Shown piece by piece: positions 1-8,757 of a DNA stretch of 64,000 nt. The first letter of the stretch is position 1, and the number at the start of each line of letters is the position of its first letter. This DNA comes from Desulfosporosinus cupriresistens (lineage in GTDB: Bacteria > Bacillota > Desulfitobacteriia > Desulfitobacteriales > Desulfitobacteriaceae), in NCBI RefSeq assembly GCF_001707885.1, contig NZ_MASS01000005.1, positions 1-64,000 of the forward strand. Direction: 5' to 3'. A program made the position numbers and the translations under genes. A model generated the notes under the pieces. That model saw nothing but the letters and a program-made list of their open reading frames with translations. It had not been told where the DNA came from and ran no database searches.

Positions 1-86
1 TTTTCTTTGGATTTGAGAAACTGCTTGAATTCATTCGATTCTTTCAGCGTACGAGCCAATTCATGGGCCAAATCATTAGCAGCCAT
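1..86 (-). CDS. YlbF/YmcA-family protein, 5' part only
   Basis: Only the first 28 codons are in the window; the gene runs off the left edge. The N-terminus reads MAANDLAHELARTLKESNEF, the helical start typical of the YlbF/YmcA (DUF964) family, whose members in Bacillus act in a complex tuning mRNA decay, competence and biofilm decisions. The ATG at 84-86 is preceded by a GAGAGG Shine-Dalgarno about 97-102. The family call rests on a short helix pattern, so it is provisional; partial length is certain. Confidence 0.6.
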   Translation of the reverse strand, partial: MAANDLAHELARTLKESNEFKQFLKSKE

Positions 87-207
87 ATCTTATACCTCTC
101 CTCTGTCCCCATCTCTATCAATAGTCTCATTATATAGAATTTCCAGACATGAGACAAATAAATTCCCCACATCAAAAAGCCTTTCATGTGGGGCATAAAG
201 AGAACAC

Positions 208-903
208 TTATATTTCTTGACTGGTATTAACAAGGTCTTCCAACAGATCAAAGGCCTGCAATCGGCTAAAAGACAGTAAATCATCCCATTGCTCCCGGCT
301 AATAACCCATGGGCAATGAACAGCCTTCCGACTGGCAAATCCTAACGGACTTCCACCATACATTTTCTCCAAGCGACGTTGAGCAAGGCTTGCCAGCCCT
401 GGCGCATGAGCATTACACGTAATCGGTTCCAAGCAAAGGACAGGCTCATTCTCATAGGTCACCAGTAAACTAAATTTGGCAAGCTGTTTTATAGTTACTT
501 TCCCACGCTTAATGGAACCCTTCAAAGGAACAGGATCGGGCTGAATAACGCCACCTAGTTTACGCCAAAAGTTTCTTTCAGCTGAACTAGCACCAGAGAC
601 GCAAAAACCCACTGCCCCCATATGACGTGCAAAACGAACTGCAAAGCGAGCGAAATCACACTCCACATGTCCCTTTAACGATAATCCGTCCAAAATAACA
701 AGCCTTTCTGAGCGGCTTAGAGTTAGTTCTCCAATCCCTGCTTCTCCCAGTTGAAGTACATAATATCCAGGTAACATACGAATTTGCGGTTCTAACCCAG
801 TTCCTTTTTCCGACAAAAAGGACCCTAGGGCTTGTGCCCAATCTTCCAGGCCATCTTCATTCCATTCTGCTCGGGGGGAAAGCTCAATTTCTATCCAAGG
901 CAT
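208..903 (-). CDS. hypothetical protein
   Basis: Unknown protein of 231 aa. The ATG at 901-903 (MPWIEIELSPRAEW) is preferred because AAGGAG lies 8 nt upstream; an in-frame ATG at 909 sits only 2 nt from that site, and an upstream extension to 936 has no ribosome site. No signal peptide, membrane segment or recognisable catalytic motif is visible. The composition is mixed alpha/beta with a charged N-terminus. It is a single gene between the YlbF-like gene and another unknown gene on the same strand. I do not recognise the family and give no function. Confidence 0.6.
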   Translation of the reverse strand: MPWIEIELSPRAEWNEDGLEDWAQALGSFLSEKGTGLEPQIRMLPGYYVLQLGEAGIGELTLSRSERLVILDGLSLKGHVECDFARFAVRFARHMGAVGFCVSGASSAERNFWRKLGGVIQPDPVPLKGSIKRGKVTIKQLAKFSLLVTYENEPVLCLEPITCNAHAPGLASLAQRRLEKMYGGSPLGFASRKAVHCPWVISREQWDDLLSFSRLQAFDLLEDLVNTSQEI

Positions 904-1025
904 TTGCATGTCTCCTTCACAAACCGACTCATACACTTACTAGTGTTTCACCGGAATGTAAAGTCTATCCCTTAAAATCACATATCTCAAGACATCCGAA
1001 TCATTCCTAATCTCCAATTGAAATT

Positions 1026-1547
1026 TTAGCGCAGCCGTTCTAATATAGTCCAACGCCGCTCCAAAAAATCATAGAAGAGTAACCAAATAATCTGAAAATC
1101 AGAAGGTGGAACAACAATCCTTGAGGCATAAGTCTTAAAATTGTACATGTGAAACAAGGGCGAAACGACACGAATTAAAAGGGCCAAAGGATATTCATGA
1201 CTGTATCCTTTAGCCTTTTCGCTCTTTTGTTGCAACAAAGCATTAAGGCGTCCAATATATTGTTCAATGTATTCCGGGGGATGATCATGCTCATGGGATC
1301 GTCCGAAAATTAAACGCGCCTCCTCTGAATCGTAGAAAAGGTGGGTCACCTCCACACCTAGGCGTCTTCCATCCAGTTGATTCTCGATCACAATGTCCGG
1401 TCGATCTGCATGCTCGACAATTTCATAACTCGTTTCTTGTTGGGTATTTAATGTTTGTACCAAGGCCTGTGCCGCACTTTCTTCAAGGAGCCATTTTTCA
1501 TCGAACAAATCCGCCAAAGTAGGCAACCCCCTCCACCAATCACCCAC
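1026..1547 (-). CDS. hypothetical protein with nuclease-like PD-(D/E)xK pattern
   Basis: Protein of 173 aa with GTG start (MGDWWRGLPTLADLFDEKW). Around residues 50-70 there is PDIVIENQLDGRRLGVEVTH, a beta-hairpin with D and E-x-T spaced as in PD-(D/E)xK nuclease cores, but the expected lysine after the glutamate is threonine. A helix, PPEYIEQYIGRLNALLQQK, follows. This is a fold guess only, and the missing lysine argues against a standard nuclease. No clear Shine-Dalgarno precedes the GTG, so the start is uncertain. It is flanked by an unknown gene and a PHP phosphoesterase, with no operon logic apparent. Confidence 0.5.
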   Translation of the reverse strand: MGDWWRGLPTLADLFDEKWLLEESAAQALVQTLNTQQETSYEIVEHADRPDIVIENQLDGRRLGVEVTHLFYDSEEARLIFGRSHEHDHPPEYIEQYIGRLNALLQQKSEKAKGYSHEYPLALLIRVVSPLFHMYNFKTYASRIVVPPSDFQIIWLLFYDFLERRWTILERLR

Positions 1548-1608
1548 GCCATAAAGACATATAGTTAAATAATTATAGCATGAAAGCTTCTGTTCAGGGC
1601 TTAAAATG

Positions 1609-2370
1609 TTACTCTAGGGAATAGCTCACTTTATCTAAACTTGCAAAGCCAATAACCGAATGGACTCCTATCTGACGTAACAACTGAATCGCTTCGTCAA
1701 TATCCCGCCCAACAACCTCTGCCGAGTGGGCATCCGAGCCTAGAGTGAAATCAATCCCTCGTCGCAGAATTTCTTCTCTTAAACGTTGATCGGGGTAAAA
1801 TTCTTGCACAGGTTTATACCTGCCATTCGTATTCACTTCCAAGACTAAACCATGCTTGGCAACGGCCATTAACGCTTGATCAGCAAGTACTAAAATATCC
1901 GTTTTAGGCCGTACCCCAAAAATCTTAATAAGATCGAAATGACCAATGGTCGTAAATAGCCCACTATTTGCAGCGCGCGTCACAATTTCAAAATACTCAC
2001 TGTAAAGCTCATCCGGATCTTTCTGCCAGTGCTTAGGTTCCTCTTCGGGAATATCAAAAGCCCACCCGTTAATCTCGTGGACTGACCCTATCACAAAATC
2101 AAATGGAAATTGCTCCAGCAGGTGTTTGATTCTTCCTTCTTCATTCGGGCGATATTCTGCCTCCAGTCCAATTCGAACGTTTAAATGAGGATAGTCTTTA
2201 GCCACTTCCCGGATCAACGGAAAGTTCATTTGCTCCCAGTAATAGTCATGATCGGCAAATCCAATCTCCTTTAACCCCCGTCGAGACGCTTGATCTAAAA
2301 AAGCTCGAATATTTTCCCTGTTTGCTTCCCGATCGTTATGCCCGACAAGATGAACATGCAAATCCAACAT
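1609..2370 (-). CDS. PHP-domain phosphoesterase (histidinol-phosphatase-like)
   Basis: Protein of 253 aa. It starts LDLHVHLVGH, the metal-binding HxH of the PHP fold; other ligands are FADHDYY (about 38-44), GLEAEY (about 68-73), SVHEING (about 96-102), GHFDLIK (about 143-149) and the C-terminal GSDAHS (about 211-216). This full set fits a trinuclear-metal PHP phosphoesterase of the HisJ/HisK type, which removes phosphate from histidinol phosphate, but no histidine genes are nearby, so the substrate is open. GGGAGG lies 8-9 nt before the ATG. It sits 16 nt downstream of tldE on the same strand and may share its transcript. Confidence 0.75.
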   Translation of the reverse strand: MLDLHVHLVGHNDREANRENIRAFLDQASRRGLKEIGFADHDYYWEQMNFPLIREVAKDYPHLNVRIGLEAEYRPNEEGRIKHLLEQFPFDFVIGSVHEINGWAFDIPEEEPKHWQKDPDELYSEYFEIVTRAANSGLFTTIGHFDLIKIFGVRPKTDILVLADQALMAVAKHGLVLEVNTNGRYKPVQEFYPDQRLREEILRRGIDFTLGSDAHSAEVVGRDIDEAIQLLRQIGVHSVIGFASLDKVSYSLE

Positions 2371-2386
2371 CTCTTAGTTCCTCCCT

Positions 2387-3706
2387 TTAAAGAGTTTGTA
2401 CTCCAGTCATTACCATTAAATAAGGATGCGTATGAAGTTCTGAATGAGCCGTCTTCGTGGTTGAAGCGAGTAAATCCGCCATGAAATTACCGGTTAATTT
2501 CACATCCGTGCGTCCGACAATCTGCCCCTTCAAAATGCGCAAACAATGGGGCGCACTCAGGGAGTACGACCCGGAAACCGCCTCCTGAGTATGTAATCCA
2601 AGCACGGATAAAACAAGCACACCATCCTCCACACCCTGTAAAGCCTCGATCCAGGGAACCTCGGCTTGATGCTTAAGGTAGAGTCCCGCAGTTCCTTGCG
2701 GTAGAGCAGTCGGTTTCGCACCCCAGCGCACGGCATCTTTAACCCGCAGAAAAGGCGTCTGAAGTTGTCCGTCACGAACCAACACGGTAAGCTGCGCAGG
2801 TACTCCCTCAGGCGTTACCAGATAGGATCCCAATTCCAGCGGGCGGAGTGGATCAATGCTTAAAGAGAAGTGCGGATGGAACACCGTTCTGTGTTCAACA
2901 AAATTCTCCTTGGAAAAAGCACCTTGCCCCTCAATCACCCGATCTCCTGAAAAATTAGGGAGCACAAATTGCCCCAGCATTTCCTCCGTCATCGAGGGCG
3001 CAAAGATTACTTGAGTCTGGGGCCCAACTGGCGGGGCTTCCTTTTGCATTCCCTCGTACTGATTCACTGTCAGTGACCACAAATTCTCCTGTTCTTGCGG
3101 ACTACTAAGCCGCCGCTTAGCAAACCCGCCACCAATCAAGCTGTCAAAGGAAAACCAAGACATGAATTGGGATTGTTGATATGTAACCGCCAGCCCTGTC
3201 GATGTCCGAACATGCCGATAACCCCAGGCAGCTTGAATACCTCCCTGCATCATGGCCTTCGAGGGTTTATCGGTTAACCAGCGCTTGACTTGATCAAATA
3301 AAATATCGTCAGCCCCGGCGATGACTTTTTGTATTGCTCGATCCTCAACAGCTACCAGCGGCAACGGCTCTGGAGAAGGGATATGTGTTGCGTCTGGGTC
3401 TTCATAGGACGCCTGCCTCCATTGTTCCAATTCTTTACGCCAATACTCGGGATCGTTAAGCGATGACAACTGAACCATCGCCTGACTGCATGTCCCATCC
3501 GCCCAGACCAAGAAAACCTCGCCACTTTCACCTTGACGATAACTTGGTGGAGTATAAACACTCCCCGAGGAATTATCTTTGAGACCCAGGGACACCGCTT
3601 CCGATTCATGGATTAAAATACGCCAAGCAGATAACCTCAGTTCCTCCTTCTTCGGGGCCCGCTGAGACTGATATAGAAGGTCCTCTAATTGTGCAACGAG
3701 TTTCAT
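2387..3706 (-). CDS. tldE: TldD/PmbA family metallopeptidase subunit TldE (PmbA)
   Basis: Protein of 439 aa, full length for TldE. TldD and TldE form a heteromeric zinc peptidase that trims peptides such as ribosomally made natural products and antitoxins. TldE lacks the zinc-binding HExxxH and contributes to the substrate groove; no HExxxH occurs here. The C-terminal half has the family's beta-rich pattern, including the stretch near 395-405 (KLTGNFMADLLAST). The ATG overlaps the tldD stop by 4 nt, so the two are translationally coupled. No obvious substrate peptide gene is next to the pair. Confidence 0.85.
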   Translation of the reverse strand: MKLVAQLEDLLYQSQRAPKKEELRLSAWRILIHESEAVSLGLKDNSSGSVYTPPSYRQGESGEVFLVWADGTCSQAMVQLSSLNDPEYWRKELEQWRQASYEDPDATHIPSPEPLPLVAVEDRAIQKVIAGADDILFDQVKRWLTDKPSKAMMQGGIQAAWGYRHVRTSTGLAVTYQQSQFMSWFSFDSLIGGGFAKRRLSSPQEQENLWSLTVNQYEGMQKEAPPVGPQTQVIFAPSMTEEMLGQFVLPNFSGDRVIEGQGAFSKENFVEHRTVFHPHFSLSIDPLRPLELGSYLVTPEGVPAQLTVLVRDGQLQTPFLRVKDAVRWGAKPTALPQGTAGLYLKHQAEVPWIEALQGVEDGVLVLSVLGLHTQEAVSGSYSLSAPHCLRILKGQIVGRTDVKLTGNFMADLLASTTKTAHSELHTHPYLMVMTGVQTL

Positions 3707-5196
3707 CCGCGTTCCCCTCCCAAACTGACTTGCTGATCGGCGTCCATGAGCAGATAACGATGGCTTCCACCACTTGATGGAACAGATTGTCCACCCTTTC
3801 CACAGGTGCCAATGGCATCATAACACCCTTCGCCAAGCCCTCCCCGAATCGCTTCCAAAGCTGAAAGAATCTTCCCACTAAAGATCGAGGGCTGATAAAT
3901 TGGAAGCTCAGGATCTGCAACATCGATGATTCCGTCGCATTGAAAGACAAAGTCTCCTGTTTTAGGATTGACTTGACCGCCACGATAACCCAAAAGAAGT
4001 AGATTTTTTTCTCCCTCACGTAACTCACCATATTGTAAAAGAGTCGCCCGCACGGCCTTCACTTCGTCCATTAAATGCTCCGCTGGCGTTAATGGAAACA
4101 TGCGATCAACAAGCAACCGGATATTACTCATTCGCGGTAGCGGAATATGTCTATAGCTCTCTGCCCGTCCAGCTCCGCTCACAGGCATTCCAGCTTCTTC
4201 AGCTGAGAAGACATCCCCCAACCCTGCTTCCAAAACTCCATCCCTAACTATCGTCACAGTTTGTCTGAGAAGCCCATTGGCAGAATAAGGTTGATACGCC
4301 CAATCTCCAACGAGTGGACCATCGATAATACTAATACCTGGCCTCGCGACCCGTAGACCCTTACGCAGTTTACCTTCTTCACCCAATACGGACTCTGTCA
4401 TGTGATCTGACTCGACCGCATGTCCAAAAGCCTCATGCGCAAGTCCCTTTGCAAGGCCATAGTCAATAATGAGTGGATAATGACCGCTCGGTAACTGAGG
4501 CGCAGCACATACAGCACGAGCAAATTCAGCCCGGTCCATCGCCTTTCTTTCGAGCGTATGATCCTCTAATTCTTCAAAAAGCACTGTTGCGTCCTTCCCA
4601 CTGCGATGGATCAAGGCGCTCTGAGCCTTGCCCTGATTCCGTACCGTCCCTTGATGCATAAGCACCGCTCTGGGGACGACAAAAGACACCAACGTCCCAT
4701 CGGTACGCCCGATACACCACTCCTCTTCGACCTGACGATAACTCGTTTGCCAGACTCCCTCGGGAAAAACACCCCGCAAACGAGTGTGTAAGGTCATCAC
4801 CCTCTCCTCAAGTTCAACTAACGGAATTTCTCCAAAAACCTTTTGGGCAGGATTTGCTTCTTCAGCCTGAACCTGAGGGGCCTCCCAAATTCGGCGATTC
4901 TGTTTGGTCCCAATTGCTTCATTTCTGAGGGCTAACTGAATAGCCTTTTCGACAAGTTTCTGCCCAACCCCTTCCTCTAACACATCCGACGTAGCTAACC
5001 CCGTTGCCCCACCTCGCGTGAATGCCTGCACTCCCAGACCACTATCCCAGCCTGTTGATACCCGTTCAAACTTTCCGTTACTTAGGCGCATACTCCATTC
5101 CCGGCGAGATTGGGCACGTACAATGATATAGCCATCAAAAGCCCCAACCTCTGCCAAAACTGAGCGAACCAACGCTTGAATCTCCTTTTGTTCCAC
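3703..5196 (-). CDS. tldD: metallopeptidase TldD
   Basis: Protein of 497 aa with GTG start preceded by AGGAGG 6-7 nt upstream. It carries HEAFGHAVESD near residue 253, the HExxxH zinc motif of TldD, and the conserved SGLGVQAFTRGG near 55-66. It is the catalytic partner of the overlapping tldE. A TATAAT box at 5248-5253 probably starts the tldD-tldE(-PHP) transcript. The start is chosen on the ribosome site and on the family's usual N-terminal length. Confidence 0.88.
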   Translation of the reverse strand: MEQKEIQALVRSVLAEVGAFDGYIIVRAQSRREWSMRLSNGKFERVSTGWDSGLGVQAFTRGGATGLATSDVLEEGVGQKLVEKAIQLALRNEAIGTKQNRRIWEAPQVQAEEANPAQKVFGEIPLVELEERVMTLHTRLRGVFPEGVWQTSYRQVEEEWCIGRTDGTLVSFVVPRAVLMHQGTVRNQGKAQSALIHRSGKDATVLFEELEDHTLERKAMDRAEFARAVCAAPQLPSGHYPLIIDYGLAKGLAHEAFGHAVESDHMTESVLGEEGKLRKGLRVARPGISIIDGPLVGDWAYQPYSANGLLRQTVTIVRDGVLEAGLGDVFSAEEAGMPVSGAGRAESYRHIPLPRMSNIRLLVDRMFPLTPAEHLMDEVKAVRATLLQYGELREGEKNLLLLGYRGGQVNPKTGDFVFQCDGIIDVADPELPIYQPSIFSGKILSALEAIRGGLGEGCYDAIGTCGKGGQSVPSSGGSHRYLLMDADQQVSLGGERG

Positions 5197-5247
5197 AATT
5201 AACCTCCTATAATTAAGCGTATCTGCACTTTCTTATCCAATGGAGTT

Positions 5248-5253
5248 ATTATA
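5248..5253 (-). promoter_or_regulatory. putative -10 box upstream of tldD
   Basis: A perfect TATAAT on the minus strand lies 52 nt before the tldD GTG. The matching -35 region (near TTTAGG, 16 nt upstream) is poor, so the promoter call rests on the -10 box and its placement. Confidence 0.45.
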
Positions 5254-5526
5254 CCACGTAAAAAAAACCTAAACCGCCAAAGTCGATATACGCAGTCAAA
5301 TAGTTAAACAGCCTACCTGCCCTTTCTGTGCCGTACCCAAACTCCATTTTATCAGCCCAGCACCAACCCCTTGCGAAAGTGGCCGCCTAGTTTCAGTGAT
5401 GTCAGTTTATACTTTCTAACTAGTAAAAATATATCCCACAAGGCTTGTATAAATGTGAAAGCCTCGGGACACACTTTTAATAGTCTCACGTTTTCTTTTT
5501 AATCCCCACTCCTCTCTTTTACTTCA
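5254..5526. other. non-coding stretch, nothing firm
   Basis: No reading frame with a ribosome site is seen on either strand. A weak hairpin (AAGGCTT / AAGCCT) lies about 5440-5462. Because a plus-strand terminator follows at 5527-5558, the stretch could encode a small plus-strand RNA, but no matching promoter with both boxes was found. Confidence 0.3.
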
Positions 5527-5558
5527 CTTGCGACGAATAGTTCGTCGCAAGCTTTTTT
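5527..5558 (+). terminator. intrinsic terminator (plus strand)
   Basis: Perfect 11-bp stem CTTGCGACGAA / TTCGTCGCAAG with a 3-nt loop, followed by TTTTTT. It reads as a rho-independent terminator on the plus strand, yet no plus-strand gene ends here. Confidence 0.7.
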
Positions 5559-5591
5559 ATGCCTATCTACCAGCGCATAAATAAATACAAC

Positions 5592-5634
5592 AAAGAGCTG
5601 TGCTGGCGATCCCTACTCTCCAGCACAGCTCTTT
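5592..5634 (-). terminator. long hairpin behind GNAT gene
   Basis: Perfect 15-bp arms at 5592-5606 and 5620-5634 around a 13-nt loop. On the minus strand the hairpin lies 51 nt after the acetyltransferase stop and is followed by a T-rich but interrupted stretch, so it probably ends that transcript. It could also be a stable repeat hairpin. Confidence 0.55.
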
Positions 5635-5684
5635 GCCATTTTGGGCAAGATACTAATCTCGAATGTCCTTATAAAATACCCAAT

Positions 5685-6191
5685 CTAGTCTAATAATTTA
5701 ACCATTAGCTTTCGTTCCTCGGCAAAGCCGAATTTTTCATAGAGGTGGAGTGCTCTCACATTATGACTGGTGACAGCAAGACCGAGATATGGAACATGGT
5801 GTTCACGACAATACTCTTCCGCAGTCTCGAGCAATAAGCGACCTGCCCCTTTGCCTCTCCACTCTGCAAGGACACCTAAATCCATGATCCATCCCTGATT
5901 TAGACCAGTTATTTCTTCCCGTGCCGAAGCATGAAGAACCAAATACCCGATTGGTTGTTTTCTTTGCGTCTCCAGATTTGAATTCTCCTCTTCTATTTGG
6001 ACCTCCGCAATAAAGACAATTGATCCTGTCTGCTGAATCCAAGACCAGAATCCTTTGAGCATAGCCTCTCTGTAATTCAGCGTTTCTTCCGTTGGCTGCT
6101 TGCGCCAGGGAGAAACACTATCTATAATTCCTATTTTAGACAGGGCATACATAAAAGGCCAGTCGCGAACATCCCCTTGACGAACTCGCAT
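5685..6191 (-). CDS. GNAT family N-acetyltransferase
   Basis: Protein of 168 aa with the GNAT fold: acetyl-CoA loop LAEWRGKGAGRLLLETAEEY (about 110-129, the R/QxxGxG/A motif) and the final ALHLYEKFGF (motif B, about 147-156). It would transfer an acetyl group from acetyl-CoA to an unknown amine. AAAGAGG lies 6-7 nt before the ATG. It is a single gene with a hairpin terminator behind it; substrate cannot be told. Confidence 0.82.
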   Translation of the reverse strand: MRVRQGDVRDWPFMYALSKIGIIDSVSPWRKQPTEETLNYREAMLKGFWSWIQQTGSIVFIAEVQIEEENSNLETQRKQPIGYLVLHASAREEITGLNQGWIMDLGVLAEWRGKGAGRLLLETAEEYCREHHVPYLGLAVTSHNVRALHLYEKFGFAEERKLMVKLLD

Positions 6192-6261
6192 AAAATCACC
6201 TCTTTGGCTAACTTATGCAAGTGTCGGTCCGGTGTCACTCACTTCTATCTAATTATTTTCC

Positions 6262-6290
6262 GAACACAGCTTAGTGTTCTTTTTTCTTTT
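6262..6290 (+). terminator. terminator-like hairpin (plus strand)
   Basis: GAACAC / GTGTTC stem with 6-nt loop, followed by a long T-rich tract (TTTTTTCTTTT). It is oriented on the plus strand although both neighbouring genes are on the minus strand. Confidence 0.5.
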
Positions 6291-6323
6291 AGTTGGCAAA
6301 TAATTTGTTTTCCTGTAATTTGC

Positions 6324-7325
6324 TTAACTAAGTAAAGCATGAACCTGTTTAAGCTTTTCACGAATCGAAAGTTGATACGGGCAGCGTGTTTCACACACCC
6401 CGCATTCCGTACAGGCATCAGCTTTAATGGCCGTTCCCAAGTAGCGATCCAGTGACCACTGCTTTAAATTATAGCGATTATAATATCCCTCGAGTAGAAA
6501 AAGTCCTGGTATATTAATTCCTTCAGTACACGGAAGACAATACTCACAGCGACGGCAAAATTCCTGCCCTAGTTCTCCTTTTTCCAACTCCAGTACTTGG
6601 GCATCTTGTTCAGTAAACGTTTGGCTCAACTGAGCACTGTTTTCCTCAATCTGTTCTATTGTATCCATTCCAGGAATAACAACACTGAAGGATTTCTGCA
6701 GCAGAAACCTCAAGGCAGGCCCAACTTGTCGCAATGCCCCCCCAGCAAGTGGCTTCATAATAATGGTGCCGAGTCCCTGCCGTGTAATTTCTGCAAGTAG
6801 TTCTTGACGATTTTCTTGCTCAATATAATTGTAAGGGAACTGCACGGAAACAAACGAATAATCCTTAATAAATCGGGACAACGTCTCCGGGAGATGCCCA
6901 GTAATCCCAATATAACGAATCTTCCCCGCATCACGGGCTTTTTCCAACGCCTCAAGTCCCCCGCCCGGCGATGTTAGTTCCGCCCACTCCTCATTCGTTC
7001 GAACATTATGTAACTGATAAAGGTCAATCCAATCAGTCTGAAAGTTACGTAGACTCCGTTCAACATCTTCCGCCATAGCCGCGCCCGTTCGGGCCATACT
7101 TTTAGTAGCCAAAATGACCTCTTGCCGGATCCCCTTTAACCCAGCCCCGATCTTCTCCTCACTGTCCGTATAACCACGGGCCGTATCAATAAAATTAATC
7201 CCTTTTTCCACTGCTAAACGAAGCAATCCATCAGTATCCGTTTGACTAACCCGTTGAATCGGAATTCCTCCAAACCCCAATGGAGCCACCCATAAGTCAG
7301 ACTTTCCTAATCTTTTCTTTTCCAT
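6324..7325 (-). CDS. aldo/keto reductase with C-terminal ferredoxin-type 4Fe-4S clusters
   Basis: Protein of 333 aa from the ATG at 7323-7325 (MEKKRLGKSDLWVAPLGFGG), chosen because AAGGGA lies just upstream and homologues begin here; an in-frame ATG at 7385 adds 20 residues without a ribosome site. The aldo/keto reductase barrel shows the catalytic residues in FIDTARGYTDSEEKIG, ILATKS and IDLYQLHNV. The C-terminus has two cysteine groups, CRRCEYCLPC (near 260) and CTECGVCETRCPY (near 300). Such proteins couple NADPH-type chemistry to iron-sulfur electron transfer and are common in anaerobes; the substrate is unknown. Confidence 0.87.
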   Translation of the reverse strand: MEKKRLGKSDLWVAPLGFGGIPIQRVSQTDTDGLLRLAVEKGINFIDTARGYTDSEEKIGAGLKGIRQEVILATKSMARTGAAMAEDVERSLRNFQTDWIDLYQLHNVRTNEEWAELTSPGGGLEALEKARDAGKIRYIGITGHLPETLSRFIKDYSFVSVQFPYNYIEQENRQELLAEITRQGLGTIIMKPLAGGALRQVGPALRFLLQKSFSVVIPGMDTIEQIEENSAQLSQTFTEQDAQVLELEKGELGQEFCRRCEYCLPCTEGINIPGLFLLEGYYNRYNLKQWSLDRYLGTAIKADACTECGVCETRCPYQLSIREKLKQVHALLS

Positions 7326-7448
7326 TTTTTCAGATCCCTTCGCAAGCTCAACGCTTTTATTTCTTATACTATTTATTTCGTCCATATGCGCAACTGCACC
7401 CTATAGTCCCTTGTTCCCTACTCCCCCTTTGACCCGAAAGCACACACA

Positions 7449-7478
7449 GCGCATTTGCGTTAACAACGCAAACAGCGC
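7449..7478. repeat. palindrome shared with 33578-33602
   Basis: GCGC-x-TTTGCGTT-AAC-AACGCAAA-xx-GCGC inverted repeat. The reverse complement of 25 bases here matches 24 of 25 bases at 33578-33602. Both copies lie upstream, in the element's own orientation, of a copy of the 178-bp repeat, so this may be part of the same element. Confidence 0.7.
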
Positions 7479-7502
7479 ACAAGCCTCGTTGTACCAACCC
7501 CC

Positions 7503-7696
7503 GTCGACCCACAAGCCAGGAGGAAGTTTCTTAGCTTAGAGAGCACTTTAGTGGAATTGCGTCAATGAGCGAAGTCGATAAGGCGTTAAGAAACGCAACG
7601 GTTCACATGCAGAGCAGCCCAGAGGTTTTGCGTTTTAGCCTTAGCGACAAGTGAATAGCAATGGAACGTGTGCGACTGTGCTAAGACACTTCCTCC
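7503..7696 (+). repeat. inverted-repeat element A, copy 1 (with leader)
   Basis: Leader GTCGACCCACAAGCCAG at 7503-7519, then a 178-bp element bounded by 17-bp imperfect inverted repeats at 7519-7535 and 7680-7696 (GGAAGTTTCTTAGC / GCTAAGACACTTCC). Inside are nested stems: GTCGATAAGGC with GCCTTAGCGAC, and AAACGCAA with TTGCGTTT, closing a conserved loop containing GTTCACATGCAG and GCCCAGAGG. There is no reading frame. The element ends 20 nt before the ribosome site of the transporter gene. Other copies: 16241-16481 and 33307-33484. Confidence 0.85.
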
Positions 7697-7731
7697 CACT
7701 TCCTCCCCCTCCCGAAAGGAGCTGAATCCTC

Positions 7732-8646
7732 TTGTATGTATTCACCCTAATCCTGGGCCTTGCCCTTCTCCTTTGGGGGATGAAAATGTTACGTCAGGGC
7801 CTTCAGTCCTTTGCCGGACATCGCCTCCGCCAAGCTCTCCTGCAGATGACCGCGACTCCAGCACGAGGATTTTGGAGTGGGGCAATATCCACTGCCCTGC
7901 TTCAATCAAGTACTGCCTTGACTGTCATGACTGTATCTTTTGTGGATGCTAAGCTACTCCCCTTTGAAAATGCCCTGGCGCTAATCTTAGGCAGTAACAT
8001 TGGAAGCACCCTGACCACGCAACTTCTCGCTTTTCCCTTGGAAAGCATAACCCCCTGCATAATGATTCTCGGCGCTTTAGGCTATCTTTTTATACCGACC
8101 CGCTGGAGATTTCTTTCCCTATCCATCTTTGGTCTGGGTATTCTCTTTTTCGCTTTAAGCTTACTCCATGCAGGCATGAGCCCACTCGCTGACCGTCCAT
8201 CGATCCAACATCTCCTCCAACAACTAGGCGACAACCATCTCAAAGGAGTCCTCGCCGGCACCGTACTCTCAGCTCTACTTCACTCCGCCAGCGCCACGAC
8301 AGGCATAGTCATGCTTCTCACCGAAGACGGCAGGATTACCCTCCCTACCGCACTCGCCTTCATCTTTGGTGCCAACATTGGCACCTGCTTTACCGCTGTT
8401 TTAGCAGCTCTAGCCTCCTCACGGGCAGCAAAGCGAGTAGCTCTATTTCATATTTTACTTAACGTATTTGGAGTCCTACTCTTCTTGCCCTTTGTCGGAC
8501 CACTTGCCTATGGCCTCACTCTCATGGGCGGGAGCCTCTCTCGCCAAGTTGCTAACGCCCATACACTCTTTAATCTTCTTTCATCCCTACTAGCCTTGCC
8601 ATTATTACCTTGGACAACTCGGGTCCTAAAAAAGATTCTCCCGTGA
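7732..8646 (+). CDS. Na/Pi-cotransporter family membrane protein
   Basis: Protein of 304 aa beginning at TTG with AAAGGAG 10 nt upstream. It is very hydrophobic, with about eight membrane segments in two inverted repeats; each repeat carries the family glutamine/serine-threonine motif (STALLQSSTALTVMTVSF near 50-67 and VLSALLHSASATTGIVML near 180-197), plus the ILGSNIG and IFGANIGT loops. It is shorter than members with a C-terminal PhoU domain, which is absent here. Likely role is sodium-dependent phosphate (or similar anion) movement. It is the only plus-strand gene of any size in the left third. Confidence 0.83.
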   Translation: MYVFTLILGLALLLWGMKMLRQGLQSFAGHRLRQALLQMTATPARGFWSGAISTALLQSSTALTVMTVSFVDAKLLPFENALALILGSNIGSTLTTQLLAFPLESITPCIMILGALGYLFIPTRWRFLSLSIFGLGILFFALSLLHAGMSPLADRPSIQHLLQQLGDNHLKGVLAGTVLSALLHSASATTGIVMLLTEDGRITLPTALAFIFGANIGTCFTAVLAALASSRAAKRVALFHILLNVFGVLLFLPFVGPLAYGLTLMGGSLSRQVANAHTLFNLLSSLLALPLLPWTTRVLKKILP

Positions 8647-8665
8647 AAACCACCCAAGATTCAAG

Positions 8666-8689
8666 ACGGTGCACATGAAATGTGCCGTT
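8666..8689 (+). terminator. weak hairpin after transporter gene
   Basis: ACGGTGCACAT / ATGTGCCGT stem with a 2-nt bulge, 20 nt after the transporter stop, followed only by TTT. A weak terminator at best. Confidence 0.35.
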
Positions 8690-8757
8690 TCCTGATACTA
8701 GCACAACTCAATGATGCAACTCAAGAACCGTCCCCTCTCCCGTTCCTTTCGTTCTCC

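Noticed and set aside
7668..7952. 94-aa plus-strand frame before the transporter
   Set aside because: Pro/Cys-rich, starts inside element A and lies out of frame over the transporter gene.
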